Positions 26,461 through 35,119 of a DNA stretch of 42,225 nt are shown here, one piece after another; within the stretch, counting starts at the first letter, position 1, and each line of letters starts with the position of its first letter. Source of the DNA: Candidatus Obscuribacter sp. (GTDB lineage: Bacteria; Cyanobacteriota; Vampirovibrionia; Obscuribacterales; Obscuribacteraceae); NCBI GenBank assembly GCA_021772135.1, contig JADYXQ010000204.1, positions 1-42,225 on the forward strand, written 5' to 3'. The position numbers and the translations under genes were made by a program. Under the pieces are notes generated by a model. The model was not told the origin of the DNA and made no database searches. It saw only the letters and a program-made list of their open reading frames with translations.

Positions 26461-26548
26461 ACTGTAAATGCCGAAATCCAATTTAGATTGTGGATTTTAT
26501 CATGGCCGCACGGCTCAGGCCTTCGGCTAGAGCTGGATTATTTACAGT
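26461..26548. repeat. 9-bp inverted repeat flanking the tig upstream region
   Basis: ACTGTAAAT (26461-26469) and ATTTACAGT (26540-26548) form a perfect 9-bp inverted pair 70 nt apart in the gap between the small membrane protein gene and tig. A further AAATCCA/TGGATTT hairpin lies inside. It could be paired operator half-sites or a long-range RNA stem in the tig leader. Confidence 0.4.
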
Positions 26549-26565
26549 TGGCAGTGAGTGACGGC

Positions 26566-27141
26566 CTATTCGTTGGTCGAAATATCTTTGGGCGAATCTG
26601 CCGAATACATATTGGAAACAGTCAAAGCCACTCCGGCTGCCACGTTTACGCACAAAAATATTCCCAGAAAAATACATCCCATCATCAGTTGCCAGCAAAT
26701 AATTGCCTGACGCTTACCAAGAGACGAGAGGATTCCAAGACGATAAATAATAAACATCACTACCGCCACGGCCAGAACCATATCTGAAATGACAATAAAC
26801 GCCAGGCGAAGATCGGCCATGGGTGTGTAGGTGAGCGACAATACTTCAGCAATGCAGCAAATCAGCAAGGCAATTACTGTTACCCGATCTGATGTGCGTA
26901 CTTGCACTTCATCAGTGGCGGAAGCATCACCGATGTAACGTAGCGCTGCAGCCGATGAGGCCCAGGGTGAACGCCTTTGTGAGGCACCAGCGGCGGAGTC
27001 AAGAGCCGGGTCGGCAGAAATGGAAGCGGGATCGCTGGCAATAGATGCCACAACCGGCTCAGAAACGACAGTTTCAGAAACTGGAGTTTCTCCACTCTCA
27101 TTTGTTTCTGTAGGCTTTGGCTCCTGCACTTCCTCAGTCAT
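26566..27141 (-). CDS. Small membrane protein with acidic N-terminal tail
   Basis: A 191-residue protein. Residues 1-65 are Glu/Ser/Pro/Ala-rich and probably disordered. Three hydrophobic segments follow (about 90-105, 112-133 and 147-172). Its start has AGGAG 8 nt upstream. No family is recognised. It sits between tRNA-Gly and tig on the same strand, but the tRNA has its own terminator, so it is probably transcribed separately. Confidence 0.7.
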   Translation of the reverse strand: MTEEVQEPKPTETNESGETPVSETVVSEPVVASIASDPASISADPALDSAAGASQRRSPWASSAAALRYIGDASATDEVQVRTSDRVTVIALLICCIAEVLSLTYTPMADLRLAFIVISDMVLAVAVVMFIIYRLGILSSLGKRQAIICWQLMMGCIFLGIFLCVNVAAGVALTVSNMYSADSPKDISTNE

Positions 27142-27201
27142 TAACGCTTCTCCTGAAGATATGTTTGTTGCTCACTAATATAGCTTAAGCCAAACAGATT
27201 T

Positions 27202-27233
27202 TAAAAAAAAAGAAAGCTGCCTTGACGGCAGCT
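27202..27233 (-). terminator. Intrinsic terminator of tRNA-Gly
   Basis: On the minus strand AGCTGCC, a 5-nt loop and GGCAGCT are followed by a U-rich tract (TTCTTTTTTTTT). The stem begins 5 nt after the encoded CCA of the tRNA. Confidence 0.9.
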
Positions 27234-27238
27234 AAAAA

Positions 27239-27313
<75 letters not shown>

Positions 27314-27355
27314 AGGGGTGCTATCTCAGGTGAGAATCGCGATCAGTGTAGGGAA

Positions 27356-27385
27356 ATTATACACGGCTGTCGGCGGATGTGTAAA
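27356..27385 (-). promoter_or_regulatory. Promoter of tRNA-Gly
   Basis: On the minus strand TTTACA (27385-27380), an 18-nt spacer and a perfect TATAAT (27361-27356) lie about 43 nt upstream of the mature tRNA 5' end. Shifting the -35 by one base (TTACAC) gives a 17-nt spacer. Confidence 0.75.
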
Positions 27386-27399
27386 AGCGACAACGAAAA

Positions 27400-28389
27400 C
27401 TAACGGGATGTTGCGGCAGCATTTACACGACGAGGACGAGCGGACAACCGCTTTTCAACATCGGAGAGCACACGCACGACGTGATAAGCGTTGTTGGCGT
27501 CTGTGCGGGGCCGTTCGCCACGCAAGATGCACTGCAAGAAATGCTCGCATTCGAGCTGTAAAGGCTCACCGGTCGGATAATAAGGATACTCAACCACCAT
27601 CGTTCCTTTTTCGGTAACGCTGTGGAGAGCCAATTTATCTTCTTGCTGGGTGTCATTTAAAACGGCGGTTTTCTTAGTTCCGTTTACGGTGCAGCGCACC
27701 AATTTTTGCGGATCGATCCAGCTGTTGCGCACCTGGCCGGGAATAATGCGATTGCCCATAGGGAAAGTCAGATCTAAATAAGCAACGTCTACAAGACCGT
27801 CGCCTAATGTGTCCCATCCACCGACGCGAGTCACTTCCGGCGACTCGCAATCAAGCAAATAACTCATCATCGAGATGTCGTGCGGGGCTAAATCCCAGAG
27901 CACACTCCAGTCGCGGCGAGAATTGTTGAAGTTCATGCGATCTGAACGGACAAACAGCAAATCGCCCAACTCACCTGATGCAATCAAGTCTTTGAGACAA
28001 TTGACCGCAGGGTGGTAAAGCAATAAGTGGCCTACCATGAGCACAAGATTGCGTTCTGTGGCCAGTTCATCTAATTTTTCAGCATGCTTGACGTCACGAG
28101 CTAGAGGCTTTTCTACATAGACGTGTTTACCGGCCATCAGGGCCTTTTCAGCTAGCTGAAAATGGGTGTCTGAAGGAGTGGCAATGACAATTGCGCTGAC
28201 ATTGGTGTCAGCTAAAATGCTGTCATAGTCACTGGTGACAGATGTGCCCTTGTGCTCTTTCTGCACGTAATCAAGGCGCTTCTGATCAGCGTCGCAGACG
28301 ATCGAGAGGGCACCCAGATGAGCAAAGTTGCGTACAAGGTTTTTTCCCCAGTTTCCGCAACCGATTACTGCAACTCTAGGTAACCCCAC
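27400..28389 (-). CDS. Gfo/Idh/MocA-family NAD(P)-dependent oxidoreductase
   Basis: A 329-residue enzyme with an N-terminal Rossmann domain (VAVIGCGNWGKNLVRNF), the family motif EKP at 93-95 (HVYVEKPLARDV) and a likely catalytic His in WDLAPHDISMM near residue 174. This subgroup often oxidises or reduces nucleotide-sugars or other sugars; GHLLLYHPAVNCLKDLI resembles UDP-sugar dehydrogenase relatives of the WlbA type. It starts with GTG, with GGGAGG 5 nt upstream, and lies 17 nt after the HU gene on the same strand. The exact substrate is not known. Confidence 0.85.
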   Translation of the reverse strand: MGLPRVAVIGCGNWGKNLVRNFAHLGALSIVCDADQKRLDYVQKEHKGTSVTSDYDSILADTNVSAIVIATPSDTHFQLAEKALMAGKHVYVEKPLARDVKHAEKLDELATERNLVLMVGHLLLYHPAVNCLKDLIASGELGDLLFVRSDRMNFNNSRRDWSVLWDLAPHDISMMSYLLDCESPEVTRVGGWDTLGDGLVDVAYLDLTFPMGNRIIPGQVRNSWIDPQKLVRCTVNGTKKTAVLNDTQQEDKLALHSVTEKGTMVVEYPYYPTGEPLQLECEHFLQCILRGERPRTDANNAYHVVRVLSDVEKRLSARPRRVNAAATSR

Positions 28390-28406
28390 TCGAACCTCCC
28401 AGGACC

Positions 28407-28691
28407 TTATTTGCCTTTTTTATTGACCGATTCGGCGAATTCTTTACCCACTTTAAAGCCTGCCACTCTTTTGGCAGGAATGTGTAAAGGTTCGTTAGTC
28501 TTTGGATTGCGTCCGGTGCGTGCTTTACGCTGACGGGCTTCGAATGTGCCAAATCCAACTAGAGTAACTTTTTCGTCGCGAGCAACATGCTTAATGATGG
28601 TATCCATCATTTTGTTGATTACTTGCTCTGCATCTTTTTTGGTTGTACCGGCTTCTTTAGCAACGATGTCCACCAATTCTGCTTTATTCAA
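28407..28691 (-). CDS. hup: HU-family DNA-binding protein
   Basis: A 94-residue nucleoid protein that bends DNA as a dimer. MNKAELVDIVAKEAG, VTLVGFGTFEARQRKARTGR and NPKTNEPLHIPAKRVAGF are the canonical HU/IHF helix and beta-arm sequences. The arm contains the intercalating Pro in IPAKR. GGAG lies 8 nt before the ATG. It is co-oriented and closely spaced with the Gfo/Idh/MocA gene. Confidence 0.96.
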   Translation of the reverse strand: MNKAELVDIVAKEAGTTKKDAEQVINKMMDTIIKHVARDEKVTLVGFGTFEARQRKARTGRNPKTNEPLHIPAKRVAGFKVGKEFAESVNKKGK

Positions 28692-28999
28692 GACTCTCCA
28701 CCCCTTTGAAGATTAGAACCAAATTCCTAGAAATTGAACAATTGAGGGTTTAATGCCTCGGGCTTCCCAAGAGATTCCAAGCCACAAGGGGCTTCGTGCC
28801 GATCTAACTAAACTATTGATTGCATTCAGGTCGGCATGAGGTGGTATAAATCAATGTCCATTTGTATACAGACACAAACACTAAAAAGTCTTTGTAGTCG
28901 TGTGTTTAGTGGAAATGACTATGACACCAGAAAGCAATGCTAGCATAAAGTAAAGCTCTGAGAAGTGCTTCAAATACCGAGTATGTCGATAATTTACTT
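28692..28999. other. Divergent intergenic region between hup and alr
   Basis: These 308 bases carry the regulatory regions for hup (minus) and alr (plus). An extended -10-like TGGTATAAA lies at 28842-28850 on the plus strand without a good -35. The hup leader has imperfect GC-rich hairpin potential (around 28755-28800, AGGGGCTT against AAGCCC). No additional gene is evident. Confidence 0.5.
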
Positions 29000-30169
29000 A
29001 TGCTTCCCAACCGTCAAGCCAATCTCTCTTCTTTACGCAGAGACGCATGGGTCGAAATAGACCTCAATGCCATCGAAGAAAATCTTAAATTGGTGCGCTC
29101 CTGGCTGCAACCTAATATAAGAGGAATATGTCCGCAATTGATGGCGGTAGTAAAGAGTGATGCTTATGGCCATGGCGCTGCAAATGTGGCCGAGTTGCTG
29201 GCTGCTTCAGGAGGCGGAGTGGATTGGCTGGGTGTCGCCTCTATCGATGAAGGCACGCAGTTGCGCGCCGCCGGAATCAAGCTGCCCATCTTAATTTTGA
29301 GCCCAACTCCATCATGGGCGATTTCAACCGCTCTTGATAACGATTTAGACATAACTCTCACAACTGAAAAACAAATTCGCGATGTGGCTGCTTGTGGTAA
29401 AGCCCGTGTGCATCTCGAGATCGACACTGGTATGCACCGATTGGGAATACCGGTTGAGAGTGTTGAAGAAGTTTTGCAGCTGATCAAAAGCTTAGAAAAT
29501 CTGGAGCTCGTGAGCGTCTTTAGCCACCTGGCCAAGGCTTCTTGCGCAGAATCAGTGGACAAGCAAAATTTGTTATTCGGACAGGCGGCCCAACTGGCAA
29601 AAAAAGATTTCCCCAACATCTTTCTGCATCTGGCTTCAAGCGAAGCCACCGGCGCCTTTCCCCAGAGCCATTACGATCTGGTGCGGGTGGGTTTATATCT
29701 CTATGGTCTGGAACCAAATACGGTATCGCTAAATTTGCGCCCGGCACTTTCGGTGCGAGCCCGTATCAATCACATAAGCACAATTGAAGCCGGCCAGTCA
29801 GTGGGTTACGGCCTCACCTGGACGGCCAAACAAACTACACGGCTGGCATCTATCCCAATCGGTTATGCCGATGGCGTAGATCGCGGCTTATCCAATCAAC
29901 TTCCCGCTCTGATTATGGGCAAGAAAGTTAATCAGGTGGGCCGCATTAGTATGGATCAGATGATCTTTGACATAACGGCTGTGCCAGAGGCACAAGAAGG
30001 TGATGTAATCACTCTTATCGGCACAGACGATCATGGTGAAAACAATTCAGCCGAAGGGCTCACTTTAGGCAATTGGGCCAAATCACTTGATACCATTACT
30101 TATGAGCTGGCCTGTCGACTGAGAGCAAGGTTACCGCGAGTTTATACTCGCTATAAAAGAAAGCAATGA
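29000..30169 (+). CDS. alr: Alanine racemase
   Basis: A 389-residue PLP enzyme interconverting L- and D-alanine for peptidoglycan. The PLP lysine is Lys52 in AVVKSDAYGHGA; the opposite catalytic base Tyr271 lies in SVGYGLTWT. RISMDQMIFDIT and GYADGVDRGLS are further family motifs. The N-terminal RRDAWVEIDLNAIEENL is where the conserved core begins, supporting the start. It overlaps nadD by 4 nt (ATGA). Confidence 0.95.
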   Translation: MLPNRQANLSSLRRDAWVEIDLNAIEENLKLVRSWLQPNIRGICPQLMAVVKSDAYGHGAANVAELLAASGGGVDWLGVASIDEGTQLRAAGIKLPILILSPTPSWAISTALDNDLDITLTTEKQIRDVAACGKARVHLEIDTGMHRLGIPVESVEEVLQLIKSLENLELVSVFSHLAKASCAESVDKQNLLFGQAAQLAKKDFPNIFLHLASSEATGAFPQSHYDLVRVGLYLYGLEPNTVSLNLRPALSVRARINHISTIEAGQSVGYGLTWTAKQTTRLASIPIGYADGVDRGLSNQLPALIMGKKVNQVGRISMDQMIFDITAVPEAQEGDVITLIGTDDHGENNSAEGLTLGNWAKSLDTITYELACRLRARLPRVYTRYKRKQ

Positions 30170-30864
30170 GAGAAATTGGTTTATTTTGCGGCACCTTCAA
30201 CCCCATCCATCTGGGTCATCTGCTCATTGCCGAATGTTCAAGGGATCAATTTGGTTTAGACAAAGTGCTTTTCGTCACTTCGCCTGAACCTCCCCACCGT
30301 AAAGTTGGGCTGTTACCCGGTGAAGATCGGCACAAACTCGTTGAAGCCTCAGTGGCGAGCAATGTCAATTTTGAAGCGTCGCGCCTTGAACTCGAGCGCT
30401 CAGGTCCCTCATACACTGTTGATACTGTCAAGCAAGTGCTGGCACAAGAGAAAAATACACGTGTCAATTTGATTATTGGCGGAGACAATCTGCCCTTTCT
30501 CAAAGACTGGCATAAATCGGAAGAATTGCTTTCACTCTGTCGCTTGCTGGTTGTGCCGCGTTTGCGCTATCTCACTGATGTGCAAGCAGTCAATGCCAAC
30601 CTCAACAGTAACTACAGCACCGATGTCGTGCAAACCATTACCCAGTCGCAACCCACTCAGAGTCAACAGGCCCGCCAAGATCTGAAACATGCCGGCGCCG
30701 ACTTGTGCATTGTCGATTTTCCTGGTATTGCTATTTCTGCTTCGAATATTCGCAAACGTGTCAGCCTGGGTAAGTCAGTACTATATATGGTGCTGCCGGA
30801 AGTAGCAAAAATCATTCAAAACAGTGGCTATTATAAAGACAATGCCGCGGTCACAAAAAAATAG
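30166..30864 (+). CDS. nadD: Nicotinate-nucleotide adenylyltransferase
   Basis: A 232-residue enzyme that adenylylates nicotinate mononucleotide in NAD synthesis. The nucleotidyltransferase motif is GTFNPIHLGH (residues 9-18), and the second motif ISASNIRKRV is near residue 195. EPPHRKVGLLPGEDR and LIIGGDNLPFLKDWHK are typical of NadD. A Gln/Ser/Thr-rich insertion (about residues 146-173) makes it longer than usual. It is translationally coupled to alr and followed by yqeK. Confidence 0.94.
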   Translation: MREIGLFCGTFNPIHLGHLLIAECSRDQFGLDKVLFVTSPEPPHRKVGLLPGEDRHKLVEASVASNVNFEASRLELERSGPSYTVDTVKQVLAQEKNTRVNLIIGGDNLPFLKDWHKSEELLSLCRLLVVPRLRYLTDVQAVNANLNSNYSTDVVQTITQSQPTQSQQARQDLKHAGADLCIVDFPGIAISASNIRKRVSLGKSVLYMVLPEVAKIIQNSGYYKDNAAVTKK

Positions 30865-30902
30865 ATAACTATAAAATAGCTAGCTAAACAGAGACTGTTC
30901 AG

Positions 30903-31631
30903 ATGCCTAAGTCGCTAACGAAAAACAAAAACGAAAAACCATTCAAGCTGACTTTGAAAGACAAAGCCGTGAAATCGGCAAAAAAGTCTGCGCGCGTGCC
31001 CGGTGTGCCGGCGGCCATCACTCTTGATTTTGCCCGAGAGTGGACTCAACCACGCATTTCAAAAAAACGCTTCGAACATGTTTGCGGCGTTGCCGCAGTG
31101 GGTGATTTGCTGGCTAAAAAAGCCGGGGTAAGCCGTCTTTTAGTAGGCCTGGCTTGCTATTTGCACGACTGCTGTAAAGAAACCAAAGACAAGGAGCTGA
31201 TTGAAAAGGCCCGCGCTTTTGGTCTTAAACTCACGGCCATAGAAGAACTAAACGGCCATTTGTTGCACGGCCCTGTGGCGGCCCAGACCATTAAAGCCGA
31301 GCTTAAAATTACCAATGTTGAAGTTCTGGCTTCTATCAGCGAACATACTCTTGGCAATGCGCCTATGTCTGACATCTCAAAGGTGGTTTTTCTGGCTGAT
31401 TGTCTGGAAGAAAGCCGACCAAAAGATTTTACCGAGCCGATTTGGCAAGCTTTGAGCGTCCCCGTGCCAGGCTCCAACAAGAAAGTTAACTTAGACAGAG
31501 CCATGCTTGTGGCTTGTGACCTCAGTTTGAGCCATCTGCTCAATGTCGGCAAGCCGATTCATCCGAAAACTGTGGATGTCAGAAACCATTTCCTGGGTAT
31601 AGTTAGAACGGTTGAAAAATCGACAAATTAG
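30903..31631 (+). CDS. yqeK: YqeK-like HD-domain hydrolase
   Basis: A 242-residue protein with a Lys-rich N-terminal extension (about 40 residues) before the HD domain. Metal-binding motifs are RFEHVCGVA (His59), CYLHDCCKE (His88-Asp89), LLHGPVAA, SEHTLGN and a later FLADCLEESRP. Family members are symmetrical Ap4A hydrolases, releasing two ADP, and YqeK is often encoded next to nadD as here. The usual next gene, rsfS, is not present directly downstream. Confidence 0.88.
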   Translation: MPKSLTKNKNEKPFKLTLKDKAVKSAKKSARVPGVPAAITLDFAREWTQPRISKKRFEHVCGVAAVGDLLAKKAGVSRLLVGLACYLHDCCKETKDKELIEKARAFGLKLTAIEELNGHLLHGPVAAQTIKAELKITNVEVLASISEHTLGNAPMSDISKVVFLADCLEESRPKDFTEPIWQALSVPVPGSNKKVNLDRAMLVACDLSLSHLLNVGKPIHPKTVDVRNHFLGIVRTVEKSTN

Positions 31632-31659
31632 AGTAGAGAATCAGGACGGTCCAGAGCAT

Positions 31660-32643
31660 ATGAAAAACCAGGTTTCGAGCTTACTGCCACTGTTTATCAG
31701 ACGGAAGGGCTCAAATTTAGTAGCTATAGCGATGTTGGCCGCCCTGAGCTCCGGCAGCTTACAGGCACGGGCTCAGGATGTCTCCACCACTTCTGCCGCC
31801 ACCAGCTCATCCGGCAGCAGTTCTTCAAGCTCAAGCAGTTCAGCTTCTACACAGTCAGCTATCGATACCGTACCGGCCACTAGCGGAAGTTCAACAGACG
31901 GCGTGCTCTGGACGGCACCCAATTATCAGGTCCACCAATCTGAACGGTTTAAACCGAAACAATTGCCAGCCGATGTAGCTCCAGGCGACCTGAACACACC
32001 CACCACCACCGCTCCCAGCTTAGGGGTCACCCCTGCCGGAAGCAACGCCGGAATCACAGCCGTTCCAGCCGATCACAACTCATCGTCACAGCGTCGCAAC
32101 CGGCGCCGTAACATCACTCAGCCCGCCGCCCCTGAATTTGTCTATGACACTGCGGCAGCCAAAGAATTTACCCTGGCCGTGAGCTCAAGCCCTCAATATG
32201 TTTGGCTCAGCCCCGACCGGCCATCACCGGCCAGTCAATCGCATTTCAGACAGAACCGTGTTCTGGCTTCCACAGAGACTCTGGGCAGACTGGACACCTA
32301 CATCAAAGATCTGACCCAACGCATTCAAACTAATTTGACCGTGCCCAGTTCAGCTCAACTGGTAGAAACCAGCAATCGCAAATACAACTATTTAGTGAGC
32401 TTCGTCGTAAAAAACAGTGGCCAAATTGCTAATGTCACCACTGAAGATAAAGTCGGCACTCTCTCCGCTGTACCAATTACTGATGACAGCGAAAACAACA
32501 GCATCGTTCAAGCATTGAAAAGCGCCCTGGCTAAAAGCGCACCAGTGAAGGTGCCACCCGCCGGCTTCGCGCCCTGGTACATGTTGATGAAATACGACGT
32601 CACCACAGGCAAAGTTTTAGTCGCTTGTTTGAACGCTAAATAA
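31660..32643 (+). CDS. Exported protein with TonB C-terminal-like domain
   Basis: A 327-residue protein. The ATG at 31660 begins a signal peptide (basic FIRRKG, hydrophobic LVAIAMLAALSS, cleavage near ARA-QD); a TTG at 31612 would add residues before it and overlap yqeK. A Ser/Thr/Ala-rich linker follows (about 38-75). The C-terminal 110 residues (DTYIKDLTQRIQTNLTVP, YLVSFVVKNSGQIANV, IVQALKSALAKSAP) resemble the TonB/TolA C-terminal fold. It is probably a periplasmic or envelope protein rather than a genuine energy transducer, since no N-terminal TonB anchor is evident. Confidence 0.72.
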   Translation: MKNQVSSLLPLFIRRKGSNLVAIAMLAALSSGSLQARAQDVSTTSAATSSSGSSSSSSSSSASTQSAIDTVPATSGSSTDGVLWTAPNYQVHQSERFKPKQLPADVAPGDLNTPTTTAPSLGVTPAGSNAGITAVPADHNSSSQRRNRRRNITQPAAPEFVYDTAAAKEFTLAVSSSPQYVWLSPDRPSPASQSHFRQNRVLASTETLGRLDTYIKDLTQRIQTNLTVPSSAQLVETSNRKYNYLVSFVVKNSGQIANVTTEDKVGTLSAVPITDDSENNSIVQALKSALAKSAPVKVPPAGFAPWYMLMKYDVTTGKVLVACLNAK

Positions 32644-32659
32644 GTTCGTTGGTACTGCC

Positions 32660-32767
32660 ATGCTGAAAAGTTTAGTGCAAAGCATTTTGCATGAAATTAC
32701 GGCTGCATTTAATCCTGGCGAATGGAACGCGCTAATAGGCAAGCTCAAGAAAACCAACGGCTGCTAA
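32660..32767 (+). CDS. Possible 35-residue small protein
   Basis: An ATG-initiated frame 16 nt after the TonB-like gene encodes a helical, moderately amphipathic peptide (MLKSLVQSILHEITAAFNPG, then a Lys-rich end finishing in TNGC). Its stop abuts the convergent small membrane protein gene. There is no clear Shine-Dalgarno; it may be a chance frame. Confidence 0.3.
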   Translation: MLKSLVQSILHEITAAFNPGEWNALIGKLKKTNGC

Positions 32768-33058
32768 CTAGCCGGCGTCTACTACATCTACTATGTCTGA
32801 GTCGCTTGCGCCCGCTTTTGCATCGGCAGCGGCTTTGAGATCGCGCTCAAGAGCGGCTACTCGATCTAGCCTCGCCAGCGATACCATGATGATACCAAAG
32901 AGAGTCATCAATATGCCCCAGGGCACATTTAAATTGAGCGGCAGCCCAACCTGATTGAAATACAATTTCTCCAGAGGTGGATTCATATAACCGTAGATTG
33001 TCAGCATCGCGCCCAATACTAAAAACAAAAGTCCAATTGGCAATCTTACATCAAGCAT
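32768..33058 (-). CDS. Small two-segment membrane protein paired with the symporter
   Basis: A 96-residue protein with two hydrophobic segments (about 7-24 and 46-62) and a C-terminal charged helix (RLDRVAALERDLKAAADAK). It lies 12 nt downstream of the sodium:solute symporter in the same orientation. It may be an accessory subunit of that transporter, by position; no family name is claimed. Confidence 0.7.
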   Translation of the reverse strand: MLDVRLPIGLLFLVLGAMLTIYGYMNPPLEKLYFNQVGLPLNLNVPWGILMTLFGIIMVSLARLDRVAALERDLKAAADAKAGASDSDIVDVVDAG

Positions 33059-33070
33059 TTCACACCAGAT

Positions 33071-34774
33071 TTAGAAGAACAGGTAATTCAGATAAGCCGT
33101 AAGACCAAGCAATATGACGCCGCAAAAGGCAGGATTGGTAAGAATTGACGACTTTTTCACTACACCAGCTTCGGCAGCAGACAACTGGTCTTCTACGCCC
33201 CAGACAAGGCCGCGCAACTCTTCGATTGGCTTGGGCTTGGTCAAGAACGAAATGATCAGCGTAATAACAAGACAGACTGTCCACGCCACAATAGAGCGGT
33301 GGAAGTTTCCGGCCATATCGCTTGCGTATTGCAAGTTGTAGTGCAAAAGTCCCTGTAAACAACTCTGCCAGGAGTTCAAATCGCCGTTCTTAATTGTGGT
33401 CAAAAGGTAGTGGACAAAAGCAGCAATGGTGCCGCTCAAAAGACCATAGAAAGCGCCCCAGGGCGAGGTGCGTTTGAAGAACATACCGAGCAAGAAAGTA
33501 GCAAAAAGAGGGGCATTGAAAAAAGTAAAAATGAGCTGCATGTAGTCCATGATGCTTGCAAAATTCATCACCAGATAGCAGGTGCCTACACTGATGAGAA
33601 TTCCTACGGCCGTAGCCATTCTCCCCATCCAGAGATAATGCTTGTCGCTTTTACCTTTGGCGATGTAACTTTGATAAATGTCATAAGTCCAGACAGTATT
33701 GAATGCGGTGACATTGCCTGCCATTCCTGACATAAAGCTGGCCAACAGTGCAGTAATTCCAAGACCAAACAAACCATTGGGATACATCACCGACAGCAAA
33801 TAAGGAATAGCCATGTTGTAAGAAAAATTATCTTTGTTCGAGCCTAATTGCGGTATCAAAATGATGGCAATCAAACCAGGCAAAACAGTCAATAGTGGAA
33901 AGAAGATTTTAGGGAGAGCGGCAATTATTGGTGTCATTTGCGCCGCCTTTAGATCTTCGGCGGCCAATGCGCGCTGAATCACCAGGAAGTCAGTGCACCA
34001 GTATCCGAATGAAAGCACAAATCCAAGGCCGCCAATCAACCCCAGCATGTCTACACCCATAGGGTTGCGGCCATTGCCTACTTCCATCCAGATATGAGCA
34101 TAACCGGGATTATTAAACTGGTCGCACAAATTTTGCCAGCTGCCGTAGCGCATCAGGCCTAGAATTGAAACCGGCAGCAGGCCAAAGACAATGAGGAAAA
34201 ATTGTAAAACTTCATTGTATATAGATGAGGTCAAGCCACCAGTGATGGTGTATGCCAGTACCACCAGTGCGGCCACCGCAATACTGGCGTTCATATCCCA
34301 ATTTAACAGTAATTTGAAAACGAGAGCCATGGCATATAGATTGATGCCGCTCATCAGCACTGTCATCACGGCAAACGAAATGGCATTGAGGGCCCTGGTG
34401 GGCTCGTTAAAGCGTTTGCGCAAATACTCGGGAACACTGCGAATTTTCGATTTATAGTAAAAGGGCATCATAAAGACAGCCAAAAAAACCATGGCTGGGA
34501 TTGCTCCCAGCCAGTAGAAATGGCAAGTCATCATGCCGTATTGCGCGGCATTGGCCGCCATACCCATTACTTCAATAGCACCCAGATTGGCTGAAAGAAA
34601 TGCCAGACCAGTGACCCAGCTCGGGATGCGATGACCGGCAAGGAGAAAGTCATCGCAGCTTTTCATGTTTTTCTTGAGCTTAAAGCCCACACCCAACACG
34701 AAAATGAAGTAGATCAAGATAACGGCGTAGTCGATAGGCTGCGCAGTAACCTGGTGAGTGACGATATTATTCAC
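33071..34774 (-). CDS. Sodium:solute symporter (SSS/SglT family)
   Basis: A 567-residue inner-membrane symporter with about 13-14 hydrophobic segments. Family features are DDFLLAGHRIPSWVTGLAF and FLSANLGAIEVMGMAANAAQYG in the first helices, KIRSVPEYLRKRFN, and TITGGLTSSIYNEVLQFFLI, the conserved SSS T-G-G region. The start is GTG, 3 nt after the ssb stop, so the two are co-transcribed. The substrate (a sugar or an organic acid) cannot be read from the sequence. Confidence 0.9.
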   Translation of the reverse strand: MNNIVTHQVTAQPIDYAVILIYFIFVLGVGFKLKKNMKSCDDFLLAGHRIPSWVTGLAFLSANLGAIEVMGMAANAAQYGMMTCHFYWLGAIPAMVFLAVFMMPFYYKSKIRSVPEYLRKRFNEPTRALNAISFAVMTVLMSGINLYAMALVFKLLLNWDMNASIAVAALVVLAYTITGGLTSSIYNEVLQFFLIVFGLLPVSILGLMRYGSWQNLCDQFNNPGYAHIWMEVGNGRNPMGVDMLGLIGGLGFVLSFGYWCTDFLVIQRALAAEDLKAAQMTPIIAALPKIFFPLLTVLPGLIAIILIPQLGSNKDNFSYNMAIPYLLSVMYPNGLFGLGITALLASFMSGMAGNVTAFNTVWTYDIYQSYIAKGKSDKHYLWMGRMATAVGILISVGTCYLVMNFASIMDYMQLIFTFFNAPLFATFLLGMFFKRTSPWGAFYGLLSGTIAAFVHYLLTTIKNGDLNSWQSCLQGLLHYNLQYASDMAGNFHRSIVAWTVCLVITLIISFLTKPKPIEELRGLVWGVEDQLSAAEAGVVKKSSILTNPAFCGVILLGLTAYLNYLFF

Positions 34775-34777
34775 TAG

Positions 34778-35119
34778 TTAATTAAAGTCTTGGGATGATG
34801 CTTCGTTATCGCGCTTGCTGCCAAGCAAACGCAAGCCATTGGCGTGCACAATCGGTTTAACATTTTTATTGCCGCCATCGTCGGTCCACTTGTTGAAGTC
34901 AAGGCGACCTTCGATACCAATTAAACTGCCCTTGCGTACATACTCTCCGGCAATCTCCGCCTGGCGTCCCCAAATTTCAATGTCAAACCAATCGGTTTCT
35001 TTTTCTTTGGTTGGACGATTTACGGCCAGACTGAAAGTAGTCTTCACCCGTCCGGATTCGAAGTAGCGCATTTCCGGGTCGCGCCCGGCTCTGCCTACCA
35101 GAATTACCGAATTGACCAT
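34778..35119 (-). CDS. ssb: Single-stranded DNA-binding protein
   Basis: A 113-residue OB-fold protein: MVNSVILVGRAGRDPEMRYF, FSLAVNRPTKEKETDWFDIE, AGEYVRKGSLIGIEGRLDFN. The length is close to the short cyanobacterial SSBs. The C-terminus (NEASSQDFN) lacks the usual acidic DDxPF tip that recruits partner proteins, so this may be a specialised or secondary SSB. AAGGAG lies just upstream of the ATG. It heads an unusual operon with a sodium symporter. Confidence 0.93.
   Translation of the reverse strand: MVNSVILVGRAGRDPEMRYFESGRVKTTFSLAVNRPTKEKETDWFDIEIWGRQAEIAGEYVRKGSLIGIEGRLDFNKWTDDGGNKNVKPIVHANGLRLLGSKRDNEASSQDFN

Noticed and set aside
28842-28850. Firm promoter call for alr
   Set aside because: The extended -10-like sequence has no acceptable -35 at the right distance, so it is only mentioned in the intergenic entry.
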